A stretch of DNA of 64,000 bases, taken from assembly GCA_049515655.1 (NCBI GenBank), contig JBEKTW010000011.1:62001-126000 (forward strand), in the 5' to 3' direction. Both the position numbers and the translations under genes were made by a program. The notes beneath the pieces are model-generated. The model searched no databases, had not been told where the DNA came from, and saw only the letters and a program-made list of their open reading frames with translations. Below, one piece after another: positions 49,402 through 58,621 of this stretch (the stretch's first letter is position 1; each line of letters opens with the position of its first letter). This DNA is from JBEKTW01 sp049515655 (lineage in GTDB: Bacteria > Bacteroidota > Ignavibacteria > UBA10030 > SZUA-254).

Positions 49402-50727
49402 ATGTTTGAAGAACTGAGTCAGAAATTAGAGCTCGTTTTCAAGAAGCTCCGCGGCCAAGGCAAGATCACCGAGGCGAATATCGCCGAATCTCTCCGCGAA
49501 GTACGCAGGGTGCTGCTCGACGCGGACGTAAACTACAAGGTCGTCAAACAGTTTATCGACGATGTCCAGCGACGGGCCATCGGCAAAGAGGTTCTTCAAA
49601 GCATAACGCCCGGGCAGCTCATCATCAAGATCATTTATGATGAGGTTGTAAAACTCCTGGGAACATCGCAAGCTGAAATTCGTTTCTCTCCTACGCCGCC
49701 GACCGTCATATTGGTGGCGGGGTTGCAAGGTTCCGGGAAAACGACATTTTGTGCGAAGCTCGCGAACACTCTCAAGCGTAAAGGGCATTTTCCGCTCCTG
49801 GTCGCCGCGGACACGTACCGTCCTGCCGCGATCGACCAATTGGAAATACTAGGCAGGGAGATTCAAGTGCCCGTTGTCGTCGATCGGGAACGCGGTGCCG
49901 TGGAAATCGCAGTAGAGTCGATTGACCACGCCCGAAAGTCAGCCCGCGACGTCGTGATCATCGATAGCGCCGGCCGTCTGCACGTCGATGAAGAGATGAT
50001 GCGTGAGGTAGAGACGATCAAGGCGAAGGTTGCTCCGCACGAGATTCTCTTTGTGGTGGATTCGATGACCGGCCAGGATGCCGTCAACAGCGCGAAAGCT
50101 TTCCACGACCGTCTTGATTTCGACGGCATCGTACTGACGAAGCTCGACGGCGACACGCGCGGAGGAGCCGCACTGTCCATTTGTGCGGTTGTGAACAAGC
50201 CGATCAAGTTCATTGGAGTCGGTGAAAAACTCGATGCCCTTGAAACGTTCTATCCCGATCGGATGGCGTCACGCATTCTCGGGATGGGCGACGTTGTAAC
50301 GCTCGTTGAAAAAGTTCAGCAGCAGGTTGATGAACAGAAAGCGCACAAGCTGGAAGAGAAATTCCGGAAAGCGCAATTTACGTTTGAAGACTTTTTTGAC
50401 CAGCTTCAGGAGATAAAGAAAATGGGGCCGCTTCAGCAGGTGCTGGGCATGATCCCGGGGATGAATAGGCTGCCGTCGAACCTGGAAATCGGCGACGATG
50501 CCCTTGTCCATGTCGAGGCTATCATCCAGTCCATGACGCGGGAGGAACGTCAGAAGCCGCACATCATTAGCGGTGAGCGACGGCGTCGCATCGCACGGGG
50601 AAGCGGGACATCCGTGCAGGAAGTGAATAAAGTTCTGAAACAATTCGACGAGATGCAGAAAATGATGAAGAAGTTTTCGAAAGGCAAGATACCGCAGGCA
50701 CTGCGCGGAATGCAGTTACCGGTGTAG
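49402..50727 (+). CDS. ffh: Signal recognition particle protein Ffh (SRP54)
   Basis: A 441-residue GTPase that binds signal sequences and 4.5S RNA. NG domain: P-loop GLQGSGKTT at 107-115, DTYRPAAIDQL, DSAGRLH, TKLDGDTRGGAAL. M domain: MIPGMNRLP and GSGTSVQEVNKVLKQF, followed by a Met/Lys-rich helix. ATG at 49402 fits MFEELSQKLE; a TTG one codon before is not needed. Confidence 0.97.
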   Translation: MFEELSQKLELVFKKLRGQGKITEANIAESLREVRRVLLDADVNYKVVKQFIDDVQRRAIGKEVLQSITPGQLIIKIIYDEVVKLLGTSQAEIRFSPTPPTVILVAGLQGSGKTTFCAKLANTLKRKGHFPLLVAADTYRPAAIDQLEILGREIQVPVVVDRERGAVEIAVESIDHARKSARDVVIIDSAGRLHVDEEMMREVETIKAKVAPHEILFVVDSMTGQDAVNSAKAFHDRLDFDGIVLTKLDGDTRGGAALSICAVVNKPIKFIGVGEKLDALETFYPDRMASRILGMGDVVTLVEKVQQQVDEQKAHKLEEKFRKAQFTFEDFFDQLQEIKKMGPLQQVLGMIPGMNRLPSNLEIGDDALVHVEAIIQSMTREERQKPHIISGERRRRIARGSGTSVQEVNKVLKQFDEMQKMMKKFSKGKIPQALRGMQLPV

Positions 50728-50771
50728 ATTTTTCAATAAACCTATAATATCAAAAAAAGGAGTAGAGAGTT

Positions 50772-51260
50772 TTGGTCAAACTACGATTGCGGCGAATAGG
50801 AAAGAAGAAACAGCCGATGTACAAAATTGTTGCGACGGATTCTCAGGCGTCGCGTGAAGGCAAGATCATTGAGTCGGTGGGTTCGTACCATCCCCTGGCG
50901 GAACCGATTCTCATCGAAGTCAATGAGCCGCGTCTCTTTCTGTGGCTGAAGCGCGGTGCGCAGCCGACGGACACGCTGCGCAGTCTCTTGCAGCGCAAGG
51001 GCTTGTGGCTCAAATGGAGTCTGGTCAAAAAGGGAGTAGATGAACAGACGATTGCCGTCGAGCTCGAGAAGTGGCAAATGCTGCAGGCTGAGAAACTGAA
51101 TCGTGAAAAAGAAAAGAAAGCGCGGCGCAAGGCAGCACGCAAGAAGAAAGCGGCAGCCGAAGCCCCTGCGGCACCCGCGGCCTCAGCGCCGCCGGCACCG
51201 GCCACCGAACCGGCACCACCGGCCGCCGAAGCACCTGCGGCACCGGCAACAAGCGCTTGA
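50772..51260 (+). CDS. rpsP: Ribosomal protein S16 with long C-terminal tail
   Basis: A 162-residue S16; the core (about 1-80: VKLRLRRIGKKKQPMYKIVATDS and GSYHPL) is normal, but twice the usual length owing to a Lys/Arg-rich stretch (about 105-125) and an Ala/Pro tail (about 125-162). Such tails recur in this phylum group. TTG start at 50772 behind AAAAGGAGTAGAG. Confidence 0.95.
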   Translation: MVKLRLRRIGKKKQPMYKIVATDSQASREGKIIESVGSYHPLAEPILIEVNEPRLFLWLKRGAQPTDTLRSLLQRKGLWLKWSLVKKGVDEQTIAVELEKWQMLQAEKLNREKEKKARRKAARKKKAAAEAPAAPAASAPPAPATEPAPPAAEAPAAPATSA

Positions 51261-51345
51261 GGAATCGACCATAAGGATGTAATAGCACAAAAACTCTAGT
51301 AAACGATAACTGTAGTTGTTCCACAGCTGAATACATGGAGGGTCC

Positions 51346-51576
51346 ATGAAAGAATTCGTTGAGTACATTGCGAAACAGCTTGTCGATCAGCCCGAAAACG
51401 TTGTCATCGAGGAAGAAACAAAGGATGACGAGCTTATCGTGAAGGTGAAGGTCGCCCAGCCCGATATCGGAAAGATCATCGGCAAGAAAGGAAGAACAGC
51501 CTTTGCCTTGCGTACGCTTGCAAGCGCCGTCGGAAAGAAAAACGGCAAAAGAGTGCGAGTCGAAGTGCAAGAGTAG
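51346..51576 (+). CDS. khpA: KH-domain RNA-binding protein KhpA
   Basis: A 76-residue single type-II KH domain (formerly YlqC) with the GxxG loop in IIGKKGRTAFALRTL. It usually acts with KhpB/Jag on RNA. GGAGGG lies before the ATG. Position between rpsP and rimM is highly conserved in bacteria. Confidence 0.95.
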   Translation: MKEFVEYIAKQLVDQPENVVIEEETKDDELIVKVKVAQPDIGKIIGKKGRTAFALRTLASAVGKKNGKRVRVEVQE

Positions 51577-52146
51577 TTGTCTGTGACAGGTGACTCTCAG
51601 GATCGGTTGGAGATTGAACACGCGTATGTTGTGGGTAAAATTACAAAATGCTTTGGTGTGCGGGGATATGTCGCGGTGCATTCTTACACGCAATCGCCGG
51701 GACGAATAAAAGACTTTCGTGTTTTTTTTGTCGGTACGTCGATGCGTGAACACGAGTCCTATGATGTCGAGGACGTTCGGCGACGGGGCCGGTCTGTTCT
51801 TGTAAAATTTAAGTCGATCGACGACCGGACAACTGCCGAAAAGCTTGTCGGCATGTATCTGTTCGGCGACCGTCGGGAAGTCGCGCAACCCGCCAAAGGG
51901 ACGTATTTCGTCGACCAGATTGTCGGTTGCAAAGTGTGGTCGGTTGAAGGGAATTTCCTGGGTGTAATCAGGGATGTGCTGAAGCTTCCGGCTCAGGATG
52001 TCTGGGTTGTCACGGACGGCGATAAAGAACATTGGATACCGGCGGTGAAGCAATTTATCCGCAGTGTCGATACGAAAGAACGGAAGGTCGTCGTCAACGT
52101 GATTGAGGGTTTGATCGAAAACAAAAAATCGAGCAAAGGCGCATGA
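51577..52146 (+). CDS. rimM: Ribosome maturation factor RimM
   Basis: A 189-residue 30S assembly factor binding S19. N-terminal domain GKITKCFGVRGYVAV; PRC-barrel domain YFVDQIVGCKV...LGVIRDVL...WVVTDGDKEHWIPAV. Start TTG at 51577 immediately after the khpA stop (GTG two codons on is possible). Overlaps trmD by 4 nt. Confidence 0.95.
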   Translation: MSVTGDSQDRLEIEHAYVVGKITKCFGVRGYVAVHSYTQSPGRIKDFRVFFVGTSMREHESYDVEDVRRRGRSVLVKFKSIDDRTTAEKLVGMYLFGDRREVAQPAKGTYFVDQIVGCKVWSVEGNFLGVIRDVLKLPAQDVWVVTDGDKEHWIPAVKQFIRSVDTKERKVVVNVIEGLIENKKSSKGA

Positions 52147-52826
52147 GAATTGATGTCATCACCGGCTTTCCGAAATTGCTCCGGAGCCCCCTCAACGAGA
52201 GCATGATCCGCCAGGCAAAGAGGAAGAAGCTCGTCCAGATACGAGTTCATGACCTGCGCAAGTTCGCGCGGGATAAGCATCGCACGATTGACGATGTACC
52301 TTACGGCGGGGGCGCGGGAATGGTTCTCAAACCGGAACCGATATTCGAGTGCGTGGAACACCTGCAATCGCGACGGCCGTATGACGAAGTGGTCTATCTC
52401 ACCGCCGACGGCGATGTGTTTCACCAAAAACTCGCCAACGAATTGTCGTTGAAGAAGAATTTGATATTTCTGTGTGGACACTACAAGGGGATCGATGAGC
52501 GTGTCCGCCAGGGCCTCGTAACAAGGGAAATCTCGGTTGGGGATTATGTCCTGACGGGCGGTGAGCTCGCGGCGCTTGTCGTCATCGACGCGGTCGTACG
52601 GTTGATCCCCGGCGTGCTGGGCGATGGCGAATCGCTGTTGACCGACTCGTTTCAGGATGATCTCCTGGGTTGTCCGCAGTACACGCGGCCGCCCGTGTTT
52701 CGGTCGCTGAACGTGCCGGAGGTACTGCTCTCAGGCAACCACAAAGAAATCGAACGCTGGCGCATGGAGCGGCGGAAAGAAAGAACGAAACTGCGCCGGA
52801 GTGAACTAATGTCAGAAGGTTTGTAA
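52143..52826 (+). CDS. trmD: tRNA (guanine37-N1)-methyltransferase TrmD
   Basis: A 227-residue SPOUT methyltransferase forming m1G37 in tRNA, which prevents frameshifting. Motifs: VPYGGGAGMVLKPEPIF, LCGHYKGIDERV, and the trefoil-knot SVGDYVLTGGELAALVVIDA. The ATG overlaps the rimM stop (ATGA). Confidence 0.98.
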   Translation: MRIDVITGFPKLLRSPLNESMIRQAKRKKLVQIRVHDLRKFARDKHRTIDDVPYGGGAGMVLKPEPIFECVEHLQSRRPYDEVVYLTADGDVFHQKLANELSLKKNLIFLCGHYKGIDERVRQGLVTREISVGDYVLTGGELAALVVIDAVVRLIPGVLGDGESLLTDSFQDDLLGCPQYTRPPVFRSLNVPEVLLSGNHKEIERWRMERRKERTKLRRSELMSEGL

Positions 52827-52867
52827 AGCACTATATTGAGATCACTAAAGAAGAAGGAAACACAACG

Positions 52868-53215
52868 ATGGAAAAGCTCAAATTAGTCGAAGCCATGTAT
52901 CAGCGAACCGATTACCCGGCATTTAATCCGGGCGATACAGTCAATGTTCATGTCCGCGTCATCGAAGGAGACAAGGAACGCATTCAGCAGTTCCAGGGTG
53001 TCGTCATTTCGAAGCGGGGAGCCGGGCTGGGAGCGACGTTTAACGTACGAAAAATATCGAACGGCGTAGGCGTGGAACGCATTTTCCCGCTGCACTCGCC
53101 ACGGATTGCAAAGATCGAAGTCGTGAAAGCGGGCCGGGTTCGCCGCGCAAAGTTGTACTACCTGCGTGAACTTGCTTCAAAACAGATTCGTCAGAAAACC
53201 TCTGCCACAATATAA
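52868..53215 (+). CDS. rplS: Ribosomal protein L19
   Basis: A 115-residue large-subunit protein at the 30S/50S interface. It has FNPGDTVNVHVRVIEGDKERIQQFQGV and the FPLHSPRIAKIEVVKAGRVRRAKLYYLR end. AAGAAGGAAAC precedes the ATG. Last ribosomal gene of the ffh-rpsP-trmD run. Confidence 0.98.
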   Translation: MEKLKLVEAMYQRTDYPAFNPGDTVNVHVRVIEGDKERIQQFQGVVISKRGAGLGATFNVRKISNGVGVERIFPLHSPRIAKIEVVKAGRVRRAKLYYLRELASKQIRQKTSATI

Positions 53216-53219
53216 AACC

Positions 53220-54029
53220 GTGCTGCGGCTCGGAATCATCGAGCATCTCTACGCGCAACCGCTCTTTCACTGGTTGGTTGAGCGAGCGAAAGGTGTGTCG
53301 CCTCCCTTCGAGCTTCTCAAGTCCCGTCAAACAGGGACTGGCACCCTTGCACTGGAGCTCCGTCAAAAGCGACTTGACGGAGCTTTTTTGTCTCCTATCG
53401 ATTACGCGAAAGATTACGGGATGTATCGCGTGGTCCAAGGCGTCGGCGCGGTTTCGCGGGGCGATAGCAACACCATCGCATTGTTGTTCAACGAGAACCT
53501 CCGCGGGATAGAAACTCTCGCCGTCGACGTGTCTTCGACGTCGGAAATTGTTCTTGCGCATTTGGTCCTGAAAGAAAAATACGGCGTTGCTCCTCGGATC
53601 GTGCCGGTTTCCGGCCTGGGCGAGGCTTCTCTGAGGAAGGCTGATGCGGCACTCCTTGTTGGTGATGCGGCGCTGGCAATGAGACGGAAATCGAACAAGA
53701 TTGACCTCGTGGATGAATGGATGGACCTCACGGGACTGCCCTATGTTCATGGTTTTTGGGTCACCCGGGATGGCGGACTGACTGCCCCGCAAACGAACTA
53801 TGTGATCGAGAGTGCCGAAGCAGGCAAGGAAAACATCGAGAGCATCATACCCCCGTCCGAGCTCGAGTACATCGGGCAATTTGAATACGATTTGAACGAT
53901 GAAGCGCTTGACTCGGTGGGGGAGCTTTTCCGTATGGCGTACTACCATGGCATCCTGAAAGATATTCCTAATATGGCGTTTCACAGGGTGGGAGATGAAC
54001 CGCTTCCTCCATCTGTCATATTGAATTGA
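53220..54029 (+). CDS. MqnA/MqnD-family protein, probable chorismate dehydratase (futalosine menaquinone pathway)
   Basis: A 269-residue periplasmic-binding-fold enzyme. It has an N-terminal RLGIIEHLYAQPL (family start), ALLVGDAAL and the closing motif VDEWMDLTGLPYVHGFW, typical of MqnA, which dehydrates chorismate to 3-enolpyruvyl-benzoate. MqnD-like function cannot be wholly excluded. GTG at 53220 is chosen because it aligns with the family start and clears rplS; a GTG at 53166 would overlap rplS by 50 nt. Codons 34-57 carry the attenuator-like hairpins described separately. Confidence 0.8.
   Translation: MLRLGIIEHLYAQPLFHWLVERAKGVSPPFELLKSRQTGTGTLALELRQKRLDGAFLSPIDYAKDYGMYRVVQGVGAVSRGDSNTIALLFNENLRGIETLAVDVSSTSEIVLAHLVLKEKYGVAPRIVPVSGLGEASLRKADAALLVGDAALAMRRKSNKIDLVDEWMDLTGLPYVHGFWVTRDGGLTAPQTNYVIESAEAGKENIESIIPPSELEYIGQFEYDLNDEALDSVGELFRMAYYHGILKDIPNMAFHRVGDEPLPPSVILN
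53320..53389 (+). terminator. Terminator with competing hairpin inside the mqnA-like coding sequence
   Basis: A perfect 11-bp stem AGCTCCGTCAA (53356-53366)/TTGACGGAGCT (53374-53384), 7-nt loop and T6 (53384-53389) form a textbook intrinsic terminator within the reading frame. Just upstream, AGTCCC (53320-53325)/GGGACT (53334-53339) forms another hairpin. Its loop region contains a second CCGTCAA (53324-53330) able to pair with TTGACGG of the terminator, as an antiterminator would. Confidence 0.7.
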
Positions 54030-54062
54030 CATGCCTTCCCTAGGCTCACAAAGGGTACAACG

Positions 54063-54281
54063 ATGAAAATCTCAATCCGTGTGAAACCGAATGCGCGCAA
54101 GAACGAGGTTAAGCCCCTCGGGGACAATACATTTCTCGTCAGCGTGACCGCGCCGCCTGTCGACAACAAGGCAAATGAGAAAATGATCGAGGTGCTGGCC
54201 GAGTATTTCGGAAGGCCGAAACGCACGATCTCCATCCTGCGCGGAACGACGGCCAAACAAAAAATTGTCCAGATCACATGA
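54063..54281 (+). CDS. DUF167 (YggU) family protein
   Basis: A 72-residue DUF167 protein: ISIRVKPNARKNEV, VSVTAPPVDNKANEKMIEVLAEYF, and the RGTTAKQK motif that ends the domain. Compact alpha/beta fold, function unsettled across bacteria. Follows the mqnA-like gene by 33 nt. Confidence 0.9.
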   Translation: MKISIRVKPNARKNEVKPLGDNTFLVSVTAPPVDNKANEKMIEVLAEYFGRPKRTISILRGTTAKQKIVQIT

Positions 54282-54334
54282 TCTGACTGACCGCGAGAAC
54301 GGGAATCCTATCTACTCCCAATCACGATTCTTCC

Positions 54335-54366
54335 TTTGCTTCCCACCGTCACTTTTCTTACATTTT
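54335..54366 (+). promoter_or_regulatory. Predicted rlmN promoter (TTTG-N20-TACATTTT)
   Basis: TTTG (54335-54338) then 20 nt then TACATTTT (54359-54366), one base off TAnnTTTG, about 10 nt before the ATG; TTGCTTCCC at the -33 side matches the dnaG and ffh promoters. The short distance would give a nearly leaderless mRNA. Confidence 0.45.
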
Positions 54367-54375
54367 ATCTGCCCC

Positions 54376-55512
54376 ATGCAAATGAAGAATCTTAAAGGCC
54401 TTACACTCGGCGAACTGGAAGAGTTTGCAGTTGCCAGCAGCGAACCCAAATATCGCGGCAGACAACTCTTCGATTGGTTGTACGCAAAGGAGGTGTCCTC
54501 GTTCGCCGAAATGACGTCTATTTCCAGGTCATTCCGGCGGAGATTGGAATCGCGTGCAACAATTGACTCCATGGGACTCGTTCGGGTTCAGGAGTCCGGC
54601 CACGATGGTACGACAAAATTTCTTTTCGAGCTTTCAGATGGCAAACGGATCGAGACTGTGCTGATACCGCCGAAAACCTCGTTCATGGGTTCCGATGCGG
54701 ACGACGATGAAGAGCAGAGACGATTAACGCTCTGCATCTCGACACAGGTCGGTTGCCCGCTGGACTGCACATTCTGCGCGACCGCGACGATGGGTTTTCT
54801 CAGAAACCTTACACCGGGCGAAATCGTCGACCAGCTCCTGCAGGTGAGGAAAATCTGCGGCAAGAAGGTCACAAACCTGGTATACATGGGCATGGGTGAG
54901 CCACTGCTGAATTATGAGAACGTCATGAAGTCCGTTGAGATCATGACAACGGGCATGGGAATTGCTCCTCGCCGCATAACGGTTTCGACAGCGGGGTGGG
55001 TGCCGGGAATCCGACAAATGGCGGATGAGCGCCGGAAGGTGAAGCTGGCGGTATCGCTCCATACGCTTGACGACGACCTCAGGACGGATTTGATGCCGGT
55101 GAATAAAAAATACGGTCTTGACGAGCTTCTCGACGCGACGGGGTATTACTACCGCAAAGTGAAGCGACCGGTTACATTCGAATACATTCTCTTCGGCGAC
55201 TTCAACGACCGTGACGAAGACATTGCGCGGCTTGTCAAACTCTCGAAAGACGTCCAGTGCAAAATCAACATCATTCCCTTTCACGCTATCGGTGTAATAC
55301 GTCCCGGGAATTTATCGGCAGCGCTCCGACCCGCATCGTCGGTGCGGACGGATGAGTTCGTCCGTAAACTTCGCGAAGCCCGAGTGGCGGCGTTTGTCCG
55401 CAGTAGCGCCGGCGTAGACATCGACGCGGCTTGCGGTCAGCTCGCTGCCCGAGCTGAGCAGAAACGGCGAGCGTCGATTATTTCATCGCTCCAATACTCC
55501 CCAATCTCATAA
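54376..55512 (+). CDS. rlmN: Dual-specificity 23S rRNA/tRNA (adenine-C2)-methyltransferase RlmN
   Basis: A 378-residue radical-SAM methyltransferase acting on A2503 of 23S rRNA and A37 of some tRNAs. Fe-S cluster cysteines C127-x3-C131-x2-C134 (GCPLDCTFCAT), GMGEPLLNY, and the C-terminal SSAGVDIDAACGQL with the mechanistic Cys. ATG at 54376 is chosen since the helical family start MKNLKGLTLGELEEF follows; a longer upstream frame is not protein-like. Confidence 0.97.
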   Translation: MQMKNLKGLTLGELEEFAVASSEPKYRGRQLFDWLYAKEVSSFAEMTSISRSFRRRLESRATIDSMGLVRVQESGHDGTTKFLFELSDGKRIETVLIPPKTSFMGSDADDDEEQRRLTLCISTQVGCPLDCTFCATATMGFLRNLTPGEIVDQLLQVRKICGKKVTNLVYMGMGEPLLNYENVMKSVEIMTTGMGIAPRRITVSTAGWVPGIRQMADERRKVKLAVSLHTLDDDLRTDLMPVNKKYGLDELLDATGYYYRKVKRPVTFEYILFGDFNDRDEDIARLVKLSKDVQCKINIIPFHAIGVIRPGNLSAALRPASSVRTDEFVRKLREARVAAFVRSSAGVDIDAACGQLAARAEQKRRASIISSLQYSPIS

Positions 55513-55523
55513 ACTCGAGTTCC

Positions 55524-57953
55524 ATGGTCCGTCATCATGTATTGACTTTGTTCTGTATCTTCTCCGTTCTCTCGGCGAAAGAGAAACAAAATCCGACGGA
55601 ACATTTTGAGCGGGAACGAACGTACCACGTGGTGCATTACCGCCTCAATCTTGAGCTCGATGAAATAGCGAAAACCTGCATCGGGGACGTGAATATCAAG
55701 CTCGTTCCGCTTCGCCCGAAACTCGATACGGTACGGATCGATGCCGGTGAAATGAATATTGTCCGTGTGACAGCGAACGGCCACCCACTCGATTTTCATC
55801 AAACGGGTGAAACGCTCTTCGTGGCAATGCGAAAACTGTTCGATCGGTTGGACACGCTGACGCTGAATGTTTCCTACCGTCTCTCGTCACCGAAGAAAGG
55901 GATCTATTTTATTGAACCGGACAGCGGCGCCCCGGAACATCAATGGCAAATCTGGACACAGGGAGAGAATCTGGACAATCATTACTGGTTTCCGTGTTAT
56001 GATTTTCCCAACGACAAGTCGACGAGCGAAATGATCGTTACCGTGAATGACCGCTTCACAGCCATCAGCAACGGGAAGCTCATCGACGTGAAACATGATA
56101 GAGAGAAACACAAGGCCACGTTTCACTGGTTCGAAGGGAAGCCGCATTCCTCCTATCTCATTTCATTGGTGGTGGGTGAGTATGTCGACCTGAAGGATGC
56201 ATTGGGACAGCTCCCCATCTCGAATTATGTGTACAAGAGCCAGAAGGATATCGGGATGCTGTCATTCAGCAAGACTCCGAAAATGATAGAGTTCTTCTCG
56301 AGAAAGATAGGATACAACTATCCGTGGGAAAAATTCGCACAGACGGTCGTTCATGATTTTATGTTCGGCGGCATGGAAAATGTCAGCGCGGTGACGCTCA
56401 CCGATTGGACAATTCACGACGAGCGGGCGCACCTCACAGAATCCAGCGACGGACTCGTCGCGCACGAGCTCGCGCATCAGTGGTGGGGCGATTTGCTGAC
56501 CTGCCGCGATTGGAGTCATGCCTGGCTGAATGAGGGCTTTGCTTCGTACTTTGATATTCTCTTTCAGGAATACGATAAGGGGCACGATGAGGCTGAGAAA
56601 ATGATTCTCGACACGCAGCAAGGCCTCGTGGTCACCGACGTCGCGGAACGTCGACGCCCGACGGTGTGGAACCGGTACATCAATCCAATGGAGCTGTTTG
56701 ATAATCATATCTATGGCAAGGGCGCCTGCGTTTTGCACATGTTGCGGTTCATTCTCGGCGATGACCTGTTCTGGAAGTCCATGAATCATTACGCTCACAA
56801 ATTTGCTTTTCAGAACGTTGAAACGAATGATCTGAAAGTTGCGATTGAAGAGGCGACCGGATATAACCTCTACTGGTTTTTCGACGAATGGCTCTACAAA
56901 GCGGGCTACCCCGATTTGTTCGTCGGGTCTTCCTGGAATGAGGCCGCGAAGACTCTCCAGCTCACTGTCCGGCAAACTCAAACGGTCGATTCCCTTACGG
57001 GGATATTCAGAACTCCGGTGGATGTGGAAGTTTGGGTCGATGGGATCCCGTACACGTATCGCATAACGATTTCGCAGGTTGAAGACCAGTACTCATTCCC
57101 CGCCGCTTCGAAGCCGCAGTTGGTGATTTTCGACAAGGGCAGTTGGATTCTGAAGAAGGTCGATCTTGAGAAAACTCTCGATGAGTGGATGTTCCAACTG
57201 AAACATGCCACCGAGGGAGTGGATCGCATTCTTGCGATCAACGGATTACGAAGCTTCGTCGACTCCGCGAATGTGACGGAAGCGCTTGCCAAAGCGGCCG
57301 CGTCGGACCCATTCTGGGAGGTTCGCCGGAATGCAGTGTACGCGCTTGGCGATACGAAAAAATCCGAAACGGTAGACAAAATTGTCCGGGCATATCTGGA
57401 TAAAGACGCGCGGGTCAGGCAGGCGGCTGTTACGGCACTCGGCAACTTCAATGGCGTCAGCGTCGTGAGGGCTCTCAAGGATGCGTTTGAGTACGATTCG
57501 AGTTATTCCGTGGCGGCCTCGGCCTTGTCCATGCTCACGAAGGTGGATTCGGGAAATGTCAAATCATATTGCTCCGCGGCGTTGCAGCGGACTTCACATC
57601 ATGAAATCATTCGGTCAACGGCACTGCGCGTCCTTTCAGGTCTGGGAGGCGAAGATGCGCTGAGCACGATTACCTCGTTCAGCAAATACGGCAACGATCA
57701 AAACCTTCGCGTGGAGTGTCTAGGTATGCTCGGACGCGTCTGGAAGCAACGCGCGGACGTCGTCGACTATCTGATCACCGTATTGCACGACCCCAGTGTT
57801 CATGTACGCCGGGCCACCATCGACATCCTCGGGTCGCTCGGGGATAAGCGGGCCATCCAACCGCTAGAGGAGAGTGCCGCGAGGGAGACCGATGCCAGGC
57901 TTGTTAAGTCGGCCCAGGAATCCATCGAAAAAATCCAGGCATCACAGCGCTAA
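55524..57953 (+). CDS. M1 family aminopeptidase with C-terminal HEAT repeats
   Basis: An 809-residue exported zinc aminopeptidase: signal peptide (about 1-18), beta-sandwich N-domain, substrate motif GGMEN (282-286; Gly replaces Ala of GAMEN), zinc site H314-E-L-A-H318 with third ligand E337 (NEGFAS). After about 550 the usual ERAP1-type C-domain is replaced by about six HEAT-like repeats (AVYALGDTKKSETVDKIV, AAVTALGNF, ATIDILGSLGDKRAI), ending EESAARETDARLVKSAQES. Likely periplasmic or surface peptide degradation. Confidence 0.93.
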   Translation: MVRHHVLTLFCIFSVLSAKEKQNPTEHFERERTYHVVHYRLNLELDEIAKTCIGDVNIKLVPLRPKLDTVRIDAGEMNIVRVTANGHPLDFHQTGETLFVAMRKLFDRLDTLTLNVSYRLSSPKKGIYFIEPDSGAPEHQWQIWTQGENLDNHYWFPCYDFPNDKSTSEMIVTVNDRFTAISNGKLIDVKHDREKHKATFHWFEGKPHSSYLISLVVGEYVDLKDALGQLPISNYVYKSQKDIGMLSFSKTPKMIEFFSRKIGYNYPWEKFAQTVVHDFMFGGMENVSAVTLTDWTIHDERAHLTESSDGLVAHELAHQWWGDLLTCRDWSHAWLNEGFASYFDILFQEYDKGHDEAEKMILDTQQGLVVTDVAERRRPTVWNRYINPMELFDNHIYGKGACVLHMLRFILGDDLFWKSMNHYAHKFAFQNVETNDLKVAIEEATGYNLYWFFDEWLYKAGYPDLFVGSSWNEAAKTLQLTVRQTQTVDSLTGIFRTPVDVEVWVDGIPYTYRITISQVEDQYSFPAASKPQLVIFDKGSWILKKVDLEKTLDEWMFQLKHATEGVDRILAINGLRSFVDSANVTEALAKAAASDPFWEVRRNAVYALGDTKKSETVDKIVRAYLDKDARVRQAAVTALGNFNGVSVVRALKDAFEYDSSYSVAASALSMLTKVDSGNVKSYCSAALQRTSHHEIIRSTALRVLSGLGGEDALSTITSFSKYGNDQNLRVECLGMLGRVWKQRADVVDYLITVLHDPSVHVRRATIDILGSLGDKRAIQPLEESAARETDARLVKSAQESIEKIQASQR

Positions 57954-57979
57954 GAACTATTAATTTAGGAGAGACGTTT

Positions 57980-58621
57980 ATGCGAATCATTATTTTTGGA
58001 CCGCCGGGAGTGGGAAAAGGAACTCAGGCGAAGTTGGTTTCCGCCAAATTGTCCATTCTCCATATTTCGACCGGCGACGTGCTGCGGGAAGCGGTCTCGG
58101 AGGGCTCGGAGCTCGGCCGTAAGGCGAAGGAAATTATGGATGCCGGGCAACTCGTTTCCGATGATATTATGATCGGCCTTATTCGTGGCCTGTTGAAGTC
58201 GGAGAGAACCCGGAAGGGATTCATTCTCGACGGATTTCCGCGGACTATTCCGCAGGCGGAGGCGCTTACAAAGCTGCTCCATGAATTAGGGCTGCAGCTT
58301 GATGCCGTGGTCAGCATGGAAATCGGAGATGAAGAGGTAGTCCGACGATTAAGCAGTCGCAGGACTTGCCGCGCATGTGGAAAAATCTACAGCCTCGTTG
58401 CGGATTCCCTAAAAGACCCTAAGAAATGTCCTTCCTGTGGCGGCGAACTTTACCAGCGTGACGACGATAAACCGGAAACGGTGCGGTCGCGCTTGAAGGT
58501 CTATGGCATGTCTACAGCGCCGGTCAAGGATTACTACAGGCGTTTGGGGCTGCTGCGGACAGTCGATGCGTCGGGGAGCGTTGGCCAGATCAACAGCGCA
58601 ATTCTTGCTCTGCTCGGTTGA
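57980..58621 (+). CDS. adk: Adenylate kinase
   Basis: A 213-residue long-form adenylate kinase: P-loop FGPPGVGKGTQ, FILDGFPRT, and a zinc-binding LID with C130-x2-C133 ... C150-x2-C153. Strong TTAGGAGAG before the ATG. Catalyses ATP + AMP to 2 ADP. Ends overlapping the next gene's start (TGATG). Confidence 0.97.
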   Translation: MRIIIFGPPGVGKGTQAKLVSAKLSILHISTGDVLREAVSEGSELGRKAKEIMDAGQLVSDDIMIGLIRGLLKSERTRKGFILDGFPRTIPQAEALTKLLHELGLQLDAVVSMEIGDEEVVRRLSSRRTCRACGKIYSLVADSLKDPKKCPSCGGELYQRDDDKPETVRSRLKVYGMSTAPVKDYYRRLGLLRTVDASGSVGQINSAILALLG

